Source of the DNA: an uncultured Castellaniella sp.
GTDB lineage: Bacteria; Pseudomonadota; Gammaproteobacteria; Burkholderiales; Burkholderiaceae_B
Reading direction: 5' to 3'
DNA length: 64,000 bases
NCBI RefSeq assembly: GCF_937988725.1
Contig: NZ_CALKHS010000010.1
Coordinates: 558,001-622,000 of the forward strand
This document shows, piece by piece, positions 1-7,886 of the stretch. The notes below the pieces were generated by a model. That model did not search any database and was not told the origin of the DNA. It saw only the letters and a program-made list of their open reading frames with translations. The position numbers and the translations under genes are program-made. The first letter of the stretch is position 1, and the number at the start of each line of letters is the position of its first letter.

Positions 1-474
1 CGGCACCAGGGCGGCCACCGAGTCGATGACGATCAGGTCGACCGAGCCGGAGCGCACCAGCGCATCGGTGATTTCCAGGGCCTGCTCGCCGGTGTCGGGC
101 TGGGAAATGAGCAGATCTTCCAGATTGACCCCCAGCCGCGCGGCGTACTGCACGTCGAGCGCGTGTTCGGCATCGACGAACGCGCAGGTGCCGCCGATCT
201 TCTGCATTTCGGCGATGACCTGCAGGGTGAGCGTGGTCTTGCCGGAGGATTCCGGGCCGTAGACTTCGACCACCCGGCCGCGCGGCAGGCCGCCGACCCC
301 CAGGGCGATGTCCAGCCCCAGCGAACCGGTGGACACGACCTGGATGTCGTGTTCGACCTGATTGTCGCCGTAGCGCATGATCGAGCCTTTGCCGAATTGC
401 TTTTCGATCTGCGACAGCGCGGCGGCCAGCGCTTTGGCGCGTTCGGGGTTGGCCTTGCCAGTGCGTTCGTCCAT
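1..474 (-). CDS. recA: RecA recombinase, N-terminal part (runs off the window)
   Basis: RecA is the ATP-dependent strand-exchange protein of recombinational repair and the LexA co-protease. The 158 visible residues start MDERTGKANPERAKALAAAL and include the Walker A loop GPESSGKTT and the start of the Walker B strand (VDLIVIDSVAALVP), all typical of RecA. The ATG at 472-474 agrees with the family N-terminus. The remaining ~200 residues lie left of position 1. A CTG-N10-CAG LexA-type box sits about 60 bp upstream, so SOS control is likely. Confidence 0.97.
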   Translation of the reverse strand, partial: MDERTGKANPERAKALAAALSQIEKQFGKGSIMRYGDNQVEHDIQVVSTGSLGLDIALGVGGLPRGRVVEVYGPESSGKTTLTLQVIAEMQKIGGTCAFVDAEHALDVQYAARLGVNLEDLLISQPDTGEQALEITDALVRSGSVDLIVIDSVAALVP

Positions 475-534
475 GGAGGGGTTCCTTTTGCTGAATGCTG
501 AAGATGACATGGGAGAAATTATGGCATTAAATTA

Positions 535-554
535 TACTGTATAAAAACCCAGAT
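535..554 (-). promoter_or_regulatory. LexA (SOS) box upstream of recA
   Basis: CTG (537-539), ten A/T-rich bases, then CAG (550-552): this matches the CTG-N10-CAG core of the LexA operator in beta/gammaproteobacteria. It lies 61 bp upstream of the recA ATG in the divergent region before the response-regulator gene, where LexA is expected to act on recA. The spacing is seen directly; binding is inferred. Confidence 0.75.
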
Positions 555-734
555 GTGACGTTTGCAGCCCGGCGCGCGCTTCCCCGCCGCGCAGGATGCC
601 CGTTTCGCGCGGCGCCGCGCTCCATCGTTAACCCTAAATGACGGTCCGGCGCGGCCATGCGACAATCCGCCACGTCAGGGCTGACGAGGGATCCTCGCCG
701 CCCGCTTCCTGTTTCCCTGGATGTCATTCCCGCC

Positions 735-1430
735 ATGCGTATCCTGATTGCCGAGGACGACAGTATTCTCGCGGACGGGCTATCCCGATCACTGCGCTAC
801 GACGGCTACGCCGTGGACGTGGTCCACGACGGCTCCAGCGCCGATTCCGCCCTGCAGCTGCAGACCTTCGACCTGCTGATCCTGGATCTGGGCCTGCCCC
901 GATTGAACGGCCTGTCGGTGCTGCGCAAACTGCGCCAGCGCGGCACCCCCCTGCCCGTCCTGATCCTGACCGCCGCGGATTCCATCGAACAGCGCGTGGA
1001 AGGCCTGGACCTGGGCGCCGACGACTACATGTCCAAGCCCTTCGCGCTCAGCGAACTCGAAGCCCGGGTGCGCGCCCTGATCCGCCGCCACGGCGGCGCC
1101 CGCGCATCGGTGCTGCGCCACGGCCGTCTGGCCTTCGACCTGAACGGCCGGGTGGCCACGATCGACGACGCCCCGGTCGAACTGTCGGCCCGCGAAACCA
1201 GCCTGCTGGAAATCTTCCTGTCGCGCAGCGGCCGCATGATCAGCAAGCACCAGCTGGTCGATCTGCTGTGCGAATGGGGCGAAGAAGTCACCACCAACGC
1301 CATCGAAGTCTACATCCACCGCCTGCGCAAGAAAATCGAACCCGCCGACATCCGCATCCTGACGGTGCGCGGCCTGGGGTACTGCCTGGAACCCGAGAAC
1401 CGCGCGGCCGACACGGCCGCGGCCGGCTGA
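735..1430 (+). CDS. OmpR/PhoB-family response regulator (TctD/QseB-like)
   Basis: This is a 231-aa DNA-binding response regulator. The N-terminal receiver domain has acidic residues E7/D8/D9, phospho-acceptor D51 (LLILDLGLP), T79 (LILTA) and K101 (YMSKPF). The C-terminal winged helix (about 130-225) contains the EVYIHRLRKKI recognition region. The ATG at 735 was chosen because the receiver begins MRILIAEDD; an upstream in-frame ATG at 657 would add 26 unrelated residues. A histidine kinase and an MHS transporter follow closely, which is the TctD-TctE style of organisation. The pair probably senses an organic acid and controls the transporter (inference). Confidence 0.93.
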   Translation: MRILIAEDDSILADGLSRSLRYDGYAVDVVHDGSSADSALQLQTFDLLILDLGLPRLNGLSVLRKLRQRGTPLPVLILTAADSIEQRVEGLDLGADDYMSKPFALSELEARVRALIRRHGGARASVLRHGRLAFDLNGRVATIDDAPVELSARETSLLEIFLSRSGRMISKHQLVDLLCEWGEEVTTNAIEVYIHRLRKKIEPADIRILTVRGLGYCLEPENRAADTAAAG

Positions 1431-1439
1431 CGCCGCCCC

Positions 1440-2900
1440 ATGTTCGCGGACCCGCGTCCCGATCAAGCACGGCGCCGCCGGCGGCGCCATTCGACCCTGC
1501 TGGGCCGCATCCTGATGTGGATGATCGTGCCGCTGTTCGTGCTGTGGTCGATCGGCATCGTCATCACCTATTTCATTTCGCTGAACATCGCCAATTCGCC
1601 CTACGACCGCACGCTGGCCAGCCATCTGCGCCTGCTGCGCCACGAGGTCGAACAGCAGCGCCTGGCCAGCGGCGTCACCCTGTCCGAGTCCGCCCGCACG
1701 GTGCTGGCGGGCGGCGGCGACGACACGCCCACCACCTGGCAGATCCTGGACGCCAACGGCCACCTGATCGCCGGCGACCCCACGATTCCCACCCCGGAGA
1801 ACTGGACCTACGACATCGACCAGATCCGCTACCGCAACGCCACGCTGGACCACCAGTCCATCCGCATGGCCTATCTGTGGGGGGGGCGCGACCGGGACGG
1901 CACCGGCTTCCTGACCGTGGTGGCCGAGCCGGGCGAGGCCCGCGCCACGCTGCAGCAGGAGATCCTGACCGGGATGCTGACCCCGCAACTGATCATCCTG
2001 CCGCTGGCGGCCATGCTCGCCGGCCTGGGTCTGACGCAGGGCCTTGAACCGCTGAGCCTGCTGCAGGAACACATGCGGCGGCGCAAGCCCAGCGACCTGT
2101 CCCCCATCCGGGACAATCTGGCGCCGGCCGAAATCGTGCCGCTGATCGCCGCCATGAACAACGTGCTGGAACGCCTGTCCGCCTCCATCGAATCCCAGCG
2201 GCGCTTCGTCGCCAACGCCGCCCATCAGCTGAAGACGCCGCTGGCCGGCATCCGCACGCAATGCGAAATCGCCCTGCGCGAGCAGGAGCCCGCCCGCATG
2301 CGCGACAGCCTGCAGCAATTGATCACCGGGTCCCAGCGGGCCACGCGCCTGGTCAACCAGTTGCTGCTGCTGGCGCGCGCCGAATCCCTGGACCCGACCC
2401 AATCCCGCACGACCGAACAGCTGGACCTGCACGAACTGGCGGCCGAAGGCACGGGCGAATGGGTGGAGGCCGCCCTGAAGCGCGGCATCGATCTGGGTTT
2501 CGAATCCCCCGACGAGGCGCTGCCGGTGTTCGGCAACCCCACCATGATCCGCGAACTGCTGAACAACCTGATCGACAACGCCCTGCTGTACACCCCCGCC
2601 GGCGGCCAGGTCACGGTGCGGGCGCTGCCCGACGGCGACCTGGTCTGCCTGGAAGTGCAGGACACCGGCCCCGGCATCCCCCCCGAAGAGCAATCCCGGG
2701 TGTTCGACCGCTTCTACCGGATCCTCGGCCACGAGGCCGAGGGCAGCGGCCTGGGACTGGCCATCGTGCGCGAAGTCGCCGAACACCACCAGGCCACCAT
2801 CGCCTTCCTGCCGCCCGGCAACCACCGCGACCCGGTCAGCGCCGGCACGCGGCTGCGAGTCTCCTTTCCGCGCGACCACGTCCCCAGGACCCGCACATGA
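1440..2900 (+). CDS. Membrane sensor histidine kinase (TctE-like)
   Basis: A 486-aa sensor kinase. One membrane segment lies near residues 20-50 (LGRILMWMIVPLFVLWSIGI), followed by a periplasmic 2CSK_N-type sensor of about 130 aa, a second membrane segment (LIILPLAAMLAGLGL), a HAMP-like linker, and a HisKA domain with H-box AHQLKTPLAGIR. The HATPase_c domain has an N-box (LLNNLIDNALLYTP) and glycine boxes DTGPGIPPE and GSGLGLAI. It starts 9 bp after the response-regulator stop and overlaps the transporter start by 4 bp (ATGA), so the three genes form one operon. The ligand is unknown; TctE kinases usually sense citrate-type acids. Confidence 0.93.
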   Translation: MFADPRPDQARRRRRRHSTLLGRILMWMIVPLFVLWSIGIVITYFISLNIANSPYDRTLASHLRLLRHEVEQQRLASGVTLSESARTVLAGGGDDTPTTWQILDANGHLIAGDPTIPTPENWTYDIDQIRYRNATLDHQSIRMAYLWGGRDRDGTGFLTVVAEPGEARATLQQEILTGMLTPQLIILPLAAMLAGLGLTQGLEPLSLLQEHMRRRKPSDLSPIRDNLAPAEIVPLIAAMNNVLERLSASIESQRRFVANAAHQLKTPLAGIRTQCEIALREQEPARMRDSLQQLITGSQRATRLVNQLLLLARAESLDPTQSRTTEQLDLHELAAEGTGEWVEAALKRGIDLGFESPDEALPVFGNPTMIRELLNNLIDNALLYTPAGGQVTVRALPDGDLVCLEVQDTGPGIPPEEQSRVFDRFYRILGHEAEGSGLGLAIVREVAEHHQATIAFLPPGNHRDPVSAGTRLRVSFPRDHVPRTRT

Positions 2901-4579
2901 ACCGCACCTCTTTCATGACGCCCGATCCCCTGGATGATTCCCGGCGGCCCATGACCCACGAAGAACGCCGGGTCATCCTGGCCTCGTCCATGGGAACCGT
3001 CTTCGAATGGTATGACTTCTACGTGTACGGATCGCTGGCCGCCATCATCGCCCAGCACTTCTTTTCCGGCGTCAACCCCACGGCCGGCTTCATCTTCGCC
3101 CTGCTGACCTTCGCCGCCGGCTTCGCGGTGCGCCCGTTCGGCGCCCTGGTCTTCGGCCGCCTGGGCGACATGGTCGGACGCAAGTACGCCTTCGTCGTGT
3201 CCATCCTGATCATGGGCCTGTCCACCTTCCTGGTGGGGGTCCTGCCCTCATCGGCGTCGATCGGCACCGCCGCCCCCATGATCCTGCTGCTGCTGCGCCT
3301 GCTGCAGGGCCTGGCCCTGGGGGGCGAATACGGCGGCGCGGCCGTCTACGTGGCGGAACACGCCCCGAACCACCGGCGCGGCTTCTTCACCAGCTGGATC
3401 CAGACCACGGCCACCACCGGCATGTTCCTGTCGCTGGTGGTGGTGCTGGGCACCCGGGCCACCCTGGGCCAGGAGGCCTTCGAATCCTGGGGCTGGCGCC
3501 TGCCCTTCCTGATTTCCGTGCTGCTGCTGGTGATTTCGGTCTGGATCCGCCTGCGCCTGCACGAATCCCCGGCCTTCACGCGGATGAAATCCGAAGGCCT
3601 GATTTCCCGCGCGCCCATCAAGGAAGCCTTCGGCCGCTGGCGCAACCTGCGCCTGATCCTGCTGGCCCTGATCGGGCTGACGGCCGGACAGGCCGTGGTC
3701 TGGTACACCGGCCAGTTCTACGCCCTGTACTTCCTGACGGAAACCCTGGGGGTGGACGCCAACATCGCCAACATCCTGGTGGCCCTATCGCTGCTGCTGG
3801 CCTGTCCGTTCTTCCTGGTCTTCGGCGCCCTGTCGGACCGGATCGGCCGCAAGCCCATCATCATGGCCGGCTGCCTGATCGCCTGTCTCAGCTACTTCCC
3901 GGTCTTCAAGGGCCTGACCCACTACGCCAACCCCGCGCTGGAGCGCGCCCAGCGCCAGGCGCCCGTCTACGTGGTGGCCGACCCCGGCAATTGTTCGCTG
4001 CAGTTCAATCCGGTGGGAATCGCCTCGTTCACCAGTTCCTGCGATCTGCTCAAGGCCTTCATGGCCAGCCATTCGGTGCATTACATCAACCAGGCCGCCC
4101 CGGCCGGCGCCACGGCCCATGCGCTGATCGGCGACCAGCGCGTCGACGCCTTCGAGGGCACGGCGCTGCCGCGCGCCGAGTTCGCGCGCCGCAGCGCCGT
4201 GCTGCAGACCACGCTGCGCCAGGCGGTGCGCAGCCACGGTTATCCCGCGCACGCGGACCCCTCGCAGATCAACTACGCCATGGTGCTCCTGCTGCTGTTC
4301 TTCCTGGTGCTGCAGGTCACGATGGTCTACGGGCCGATCGCGGCCATGCTGGTGGAGATGTTCCCCACGCGCATCCGCTACACGTCCATGAGCGTGCCCT
4401 ACCACATCGGCAACGGCTGGTTCGGCGGCTTCCTGCCGCCGGTGGCCTTCGCCACGGTGGCGACCACCGGCAACATGTACGACGGCCTGTGGTATCCCAT
4501 CGCCATCTGCGCCATGACGCTGGTGGTCGGCATGCTCTTCATCCGCGAGACCCGGCACAACGATCTGGACGCTTTGTGA
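2897..4579 (+). CDS. MFS transporter, metabolite:H+ symporter (MHS) family, with an inserted soluble domain
   Basis: A 560-aa inner-membrane secondary transporter. The N-terminal half carries MHS signatures (FEWYDFYVYG; GRLGDMVGRKYAF between TM2 and TM3; LQGLALGGEYGGAAVYVAEH), and the second half has GALSDRIGRKP. Typical members are about 430-450 aa. This one is longer because about 120 hydrophilic residues (roughly 339-458, with two Cys) are inserted between late transmembrane helices. Such long MHS proteins are known in Burkholderiales. Its ATG overlaps the kinase stop, so it is the probable target of the TctD/E-like system. The substrate is not determinable from sequence. Confidence 0.9.
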   Translation: MNRTSFMTPDPLDDSRRPMTHEERRVILASSMGTVFEWYDFYVYGSLAAIIAQHFFSGVNPTAGFIFALLTFAAGFAVRPFGALVFGRLGDMVGRKYAFVVSILIMGLSTFLVGVLPSSASIGTAAPMILLLLRLLQGLALGGEYGGAAVYVAEHAPNHRRGFFTSWIQTTATTGMFLSLVVVLGTRATLGQEAFESWGWRLPFLISVLLLVISVWIRLRLHESPAFTRMKSEGLISRAPIKEAFGRWRNLRLILLALIGLTAGQAVVWYTGQFYALYFLTETLGVDANIANILVALSLLLACPFFLVFGALSDRIGRKPIIMAGCLIACLSYFPVFKGLTHYANPALERAQRQAPVYVVADPGNCSLQFNPVGIASFTSSCDLLKAFMASHSVHYINQAAPAGATAHALIGDQRVDAFEGTALPRAEFARRSAVLQTTLRQAVRSHGYPAHADPSQINYAMVLLLLFFLVLQVTMVYGPIAAMLVEMFPTRIRYTSMSVPYHIGNGWFGGFLPPVAFATVATTGNMYDGLWYPIAICAMTLVVGMLFIRETRHNDLDAL

Positions 4580-4740
4580 TTCAGAGTACCGTCAGGGATC
4601 CTCCATTAGAATCTCCATGTGCATCAATGTCGGGTCCCGGTCTCTTGTTCCCCCTTGCGTCCCCGACCCATGCAAACGTGATGCGCCGTCGTCCCCGCAC
4701 CCCCCGCGAGCCTTTTTGTGCGCGGACGACTGCTTCTCCT
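4580..4740 (+). other. Intergenic segment with RNA folding potential (possible small RNA or leader)
   Basis: There is no credible ORF between the transporter stop and rdgC (263 bp). The segment has nested complementary pieces: GCATCA near 4621 with TGATGC near 4680, and GTCGGG near 4630 with CCCGAC near 4664. It runs directly into a strong intrinsic terminator (4741-4771). A TAGAAT hexamer at 4607-4612 could be a -10 but lacks a good -35. It could be the operon 3' UTR, an rdgC leader or a small RNA. Confidence 0.3.
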
Positions 4741-4771
4741 GGCCCGGTTCATATGCCGGGCCATTTTTTTT
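4741..4771 (+). terminator. Intrinsic terminator
   Basis: A perfect 7-bp stem GGCCCGG/CCGGGCC (4741-4747 and 4756-4762) with an 8-nt loop is followed by A and eight T (4764-4771). It lies 162 bp after the MHS transporter and 72 bp before rdgC. It ends the two-component/transporter transcript or an RNA that starts after it. Confidence 0.85.
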
Positions 4772-4842
4772 GCCAAAAAAACCATCGCGTACAATCAAAG
4801 CCCTCTTTTCACCGCCGCCCGCCGGCCCATCCGCACACGACC

Positions 4843-5748
4843 ATGTGGTTCAAGAATCTCAAGCTCTATCGTCTCGCCCCCAACGCTTCCCTGGCCGCCG
4901 CCGACCTGGAGGCCGCCCTGGAACCCCTGGCCTTCCAGCCGGGCGGCAGCCAGGACAGCCAGGTGTCCGGCTGGCTGCCGCCCCGGGATGACAGCGGTCT
5001 GGCCTACGCCCAGCACGGCCAGATCCTGCTGCGCCTGCAGACCGAAAAGAAACTGCTGCCGAGCACGGTCATCAACCAGGCCAGCCGCGCCCGCGCCCAG
5101 CAGATCGAGGAACAGCAGGGCTACAAGCCCGGCCGCAAGCAGATGAAGGAAATCAAGGAACAGATGACGATGGAGCTGCTGCCGCGCGCCTTCGTCATCG
5201 GCCACGACACCCGCGTCTGGATCGACACGGTCAATGGCTGGGTGGCCATCGATGCCGCCGCCACCGCCCGCAGCGACGAAGTCCTGGGCCTGCTGGCCAA
5301 GACCCTGACGCCCTTCCCCATCGTGCCCCTGCATGTGGAAATGTCGCCGGGCGCCGCCATGACGCAGTGGCTGACGGAAGACGAAGCCCCGGCCGGATTC
5401 ACGATCGACCAGGACACCGAGCTGCGGTCCACGGGCGAATCCCGCGCCACCGTGCGCTACGTGCGTCAGACCGTGGACGCCGAGGAAGTGCGCCGCCACA
5501 TCCAGGCCGGCAAGCAATGCACGCGCCTGGCCATGACCTGGAACGACCGGGTGTCCTTCGTGCTGACCGACACCCTGGACATCAAGCGGGTGGCCCCGCT
5601 GGACGTGCTGAAGGAACACCAGGACGCCCAGGCCGCCAACGAGGCCGAACAGTTCGAAGCCGATTTCGCCCTGATGTCGGGCGAACTGGCGCGCATGCTC
5701 GACGACCTGGTGGCGGCGCTGGGTGGAATGCGGACCGACACGAAGTAA
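4843..5748 (+). CDS. rdgC: Recombination-associated protein RdgC
   Basis: A 301-aa nucleoid-associated DNA-binding protein that forms a ring dimer on DNA and moderates RecA filament loading. It is recognised from its start MWFKNLKLYRL, the central KLLPSTVINQ and GYKPGRKQMKEIKEQ segments, and the C-terminal LTDTLDIKRVAPLDVL. The length matches the family (~300 aa). It is transcribed alone after the terminator at 4741-4771. It sits within 5 kb of recA, whose activity it restrains in other proteobacteria, but nothing here shows co-regulation. Confidence 0.95.
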   Translation: MWFKNLKLYRLAPNASLAAADLEAALEPLAFQPGGSQDSQVSGWLPPRDDSGLAYAQHGQILLRLQTEKKLLPSTVINQASRARAQQIEEQQGYKPGRKQMKEIKEQMTMELLPRAFVIGHDTRVWIDTVNGWVAIDAAATARSDEVLGLLAKTLTPFPIVPLHVEMSPGAAMTQWLTEDEAPAGFTIDQDTELRSTGESRATVRYVRQTVDAEEVRRHIQAGKQCTRLAMTWNDRVSFVLTDTLDIKRVAPLDVLKEHQDAQAANEAEQFEADFALMSGELARMLDDLVAALGGMRTDTK

Positions 5749-5759
5749 AAGCAATAAGC

Positions 5760-5789
5760 CCACCTCGCGGCTTGCAAGCCACGAGGTGG
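5760..5789. terminator. Hairpin between convergent rdgC and pyrB (possible bidirectional terminator)
   Basis: CCACCTCG (5760-5767) pairs with CGAGGTGG (5782-5789), and an inner GGCTTGCAAGCC extends the stem. It sits between two convergent stop codons. No long T run follows on either strand, so it could be a weak terminator or a transcript-end stabiliser. Confidence 0.5.
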
Positions 5790-5800
5790 ATGCGCCGCGA

Positions 5801-7093
5801 TCAATACATCCCGTGGAACACGCTGTCGTCGGGCCCGATGTGGGACGGCGGAGCCCAGGTCACGTCGCGCAGGGAATGCTGCACCAGGCCTTCCACGCCC
5901 AGCAGCACCGCGAAGATCGCCATGCGCACCGGGATGCCGTTGTCCGTCTGGCGGAAGATCGCCAGGCGCGAGTCATGGTTCAGGTCGGTGCTCAGGTCGT
6001 TGGCGCCCTCGCGGCTGTCGCGCGGCAGGGGGTGCATGACGATCACGTCCGGCCCGCAGCAGGCATCGACGATGGCCCGGTTGACCTGGAAGTCGGCCGT
6101 ATAGCCTTCCATGTTCTCGCCGCTGAAGCGTTCCTTCTGCACCCGGGTCGCATACACCACGTCCGCGCCCTTCAGGCCGGCGGCCAGGTCATGGGTCTGT
6201 TCGATCACATGACCGTTCTTGCCGACGGTCTCCAGCAGGTAGTCGGGCATCTCCAGCCCCGGCGGCGAGACCAGGGTGAATTTCAGCCCCCGGTACAGGG
6301 CCAGCAGCTTGATCAGGGAATGCACGGTCCGGCCGTATTTCAGGTCGCCCGCCATGACGATGTGCGCGCCGTCCAGCAACTTGCCCAGGCGGGAGAACTC
6401 CGTCAGGATGGTGTAGAGATCCAGCAGCGCCTGGCTGGGGTGTTCGCCCGCGCCGTCGCCGCCGTTGACCACCGGAATGTTGGTGGCGGCGGCGAATTCC
6501 GCCACGGAACCCTTTTCCGGGTGGCGGATCACCATCGCGTCCACGTAGCCGCTCATGACGCGGCTGGTGTCGTAGATGGATTCGCCCTTGGCCATGGACG
6601 AGAAGGTGAAGCCCGTCGTGTCGCAGACGGAACCGCCCAGCCGGCAGAACGCCGCCCCGAAGCTGACCCGGGTGCGCGTGCTGGCCTCGAAGAACAAATT
6701 GCCCAGCACCGCGCCTTCCAGGACCCGGGAGACCTTCTGGCGCCGGGCGATGGGCTGCATCAGATCGGCCACGCGGCATAGTTCTTCCACGGATTCCCGC
6801 GTGAACTGATCCACGGACAGCAACTGGTGCTTGTTGTCGATGGCGATGCGGTCGCGCAGCGAACCCGATTGCGCGCTTTGCGCATACTTTTCCATCAGCG
6901 CGCCGTTTTCCACGATCTCGGTCACGAAACGCGACACGACTTCCGGCATGGCGCGGGATTCCTGGGAACCTTCCGGCAACAGCCAGGTATCCAGGGCCCG
7001 GCGCTTGACGCCGATGCGGGCGGCGAACACGTCGCGGGTCAGGTTCAGGCGGCGCATGGCGTCGCGCAGGAAAACTTGTTGGGAAACGGCCAC
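5801..7093 (-). CDS. pyrB: Aspartate carbamoyltransferase with an N-terminal HTH-like domain
   Basis: Catalyses carbamoyl phosphate + L-aspartate to carbamoyl aspartate, the committed pyrimidine step. It has 430 aa, against ~310 for a plain catalytic chain. The extra ~100 N-terminal residues contain a helix-turn-helix-like stretch (LTRDVFAARIGVKRRALDTWL). The catalytic part shows the carbamoyl-phosphate loop FFEASTRTRVSF, HPSQALLDLYTI and the C-terminal HPLPRDSRE. The GTG at 7091-7093 was chosen because an AGGAG Shine-Dalgarno lies 6 nt upstream; the longer in-frame start at 7192 has none. No dihydroorotase or pyrI is adjacent. The added domain may be regulatory (inference). Confidence 0.9.
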   Translation of the reverse strand: MAVSQQVFLRDAMRRLNLTRDVFAARIGVKRRALDTWLLPEGSQESRAMPEVVSRFVTEIVENGALMEKYAQSAQSGSLRDRIAIDNKHQLLSVDQFTRESVEELCRVADLMQPIARRQKVSRVLEGAVLGNLFFEASTRTRVSFGAAFCRLGGSVCDTTGFTFSSMAKGESIYDTSRVMSGYVDAMVIRHPEKGSVAEFAAATNIPVVNGGDGAGEHPSQALLDLYTILTEFSRLGKLLDGAHIVMAGDLKYGRTVHSLIKLLALYRGLKFTLVSPPGLEMPDYLLETVGKNGHVIEQTHDLAAGLKGADVVYATRVQKERFSGENMEGYTADFQVNRAIVDACCGPDVIVMHPLPRDSREGANDLSTDLNHDSRLAIFRQTDNGIPVRMAIFAVLLGVEGLVQHSLRDVTWAPPSHIGPDDSVFHGMY

Positions 7094-7213
7094 GATCGGC
7101 TCCTGTATACGCAATGCGTAGATTTTCACCGAATCCACAACATCAAGGCAAGCGGAAAATCGTCCCACCAGACAAGAATGACTCAAAAGCAACGCCGCCT
7201 GGCATCCGCCGCC

Positions 7214-7801
7214 CTATGGCACGCCCGCCACCGAGCGGGCCGCGACGTCCGCGTTGTGCGCGGAACCCACGCCGAAAGCCAGCTTCTGTTCGCGGATGGG
7301 CGAGGCATAGGCGGGCGCCGCCAGCATCATCTGCCCGACGACCAGCGCCAGGCGCATCCCCGGATTGGCCGAAGTGGCGGCCCTCAGCTTGCTCAGGCCC
7401 TCGTCCTTCAGGATCAGGACCAGCACGCCGCCCCCCGCCTGGTCCGTGGCCGACTGGATGCCCATCAAGTCATCGCGGCCGATGATGGCGTCTGTGCGCA
7501 CATACAGAAGACCCGACGGTTTCAGGGTCACGGGCGTCCAGCCGGGATGCGGCCGGGTGTCGGCCAGGAAGACCCGCAGATCGCTGGCCTCGCGGTTGGG
7601 GCTCACGGTGCGGACCGGATCGGCGCGCGCGGGCTTGGAGTCGCCCAGATCCCCGGTCACCGAGCTGGATCCCCTCGCGGACGCCCCCGTGCGAGCCCCC
7701 GGCAGGGTCTGGCAGGCCGCCAGCGCGGACGCCAGCAGCACCAGCAGCCCCACGCGCAGAGAGCGCCACGGCAGGCGGTTCTTGGATTCCGGTGAATTCA
7801 T
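7214..7801 (-). CDS. Lipoprotein with SecD P1-head-like domain
   Basis: A 195-aa protein with a lipoprotein signal: hydrophobic stretch WRSLRVGLLVLLASALAAC with lipobox LAAC. The mature part from about residue 85 (LYVRTDAIIGRDDLMGI, VLVLILKDEGLSKLRAAT, RLALVVGQMMLAAPAYASPI) has the layout of the periplasmic P1 head/base repeat of SecD (vpLTGddI; FtLneeGakkf; laIvlDGkVisAPvI). The family match is by eye. It lies 85 bp downstream of pbpC on the same strand and may be cotranscribed. The ATG at 7801 gives a proper signal peptide; the upstream in-frame start at 7873 does not. Function is unknown. Confidence 0.7.
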   Translation of the reverse strand: MNSPESKNRLPWRSLRVGLLVLLASALAACQTLPGARTGASARGSSSVTGDLGDSKPARADPVRTVSPNREASDLRVFLADTRPHPGWTPVTLKPSGLLYVRTDAIIGRDDLMGIQSATDQAGGGVLVLILKDEGLSKLRAATSANPGMRLALVVGQMMLAAPAYASPIREQKLAFGVGSAHNADVAARSVAGVP

Positions 7802-7886
7802 GGTCTGGTTCCCCTTGCTTCCTGATTCATGCCCCGATGATGACATATTTCGGCGGCAGCCTCGTGACCGCATATGTCCGAGGCCT

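Noticed and set aside
789..2879. Very long minus-strand ORF opposite the two-component genes
   Set aside because: It is an antisense shadow in GC-rich DNA with His/Gln/Gly-rich composition; the plus strand encodes clear receiver and kinase domains.
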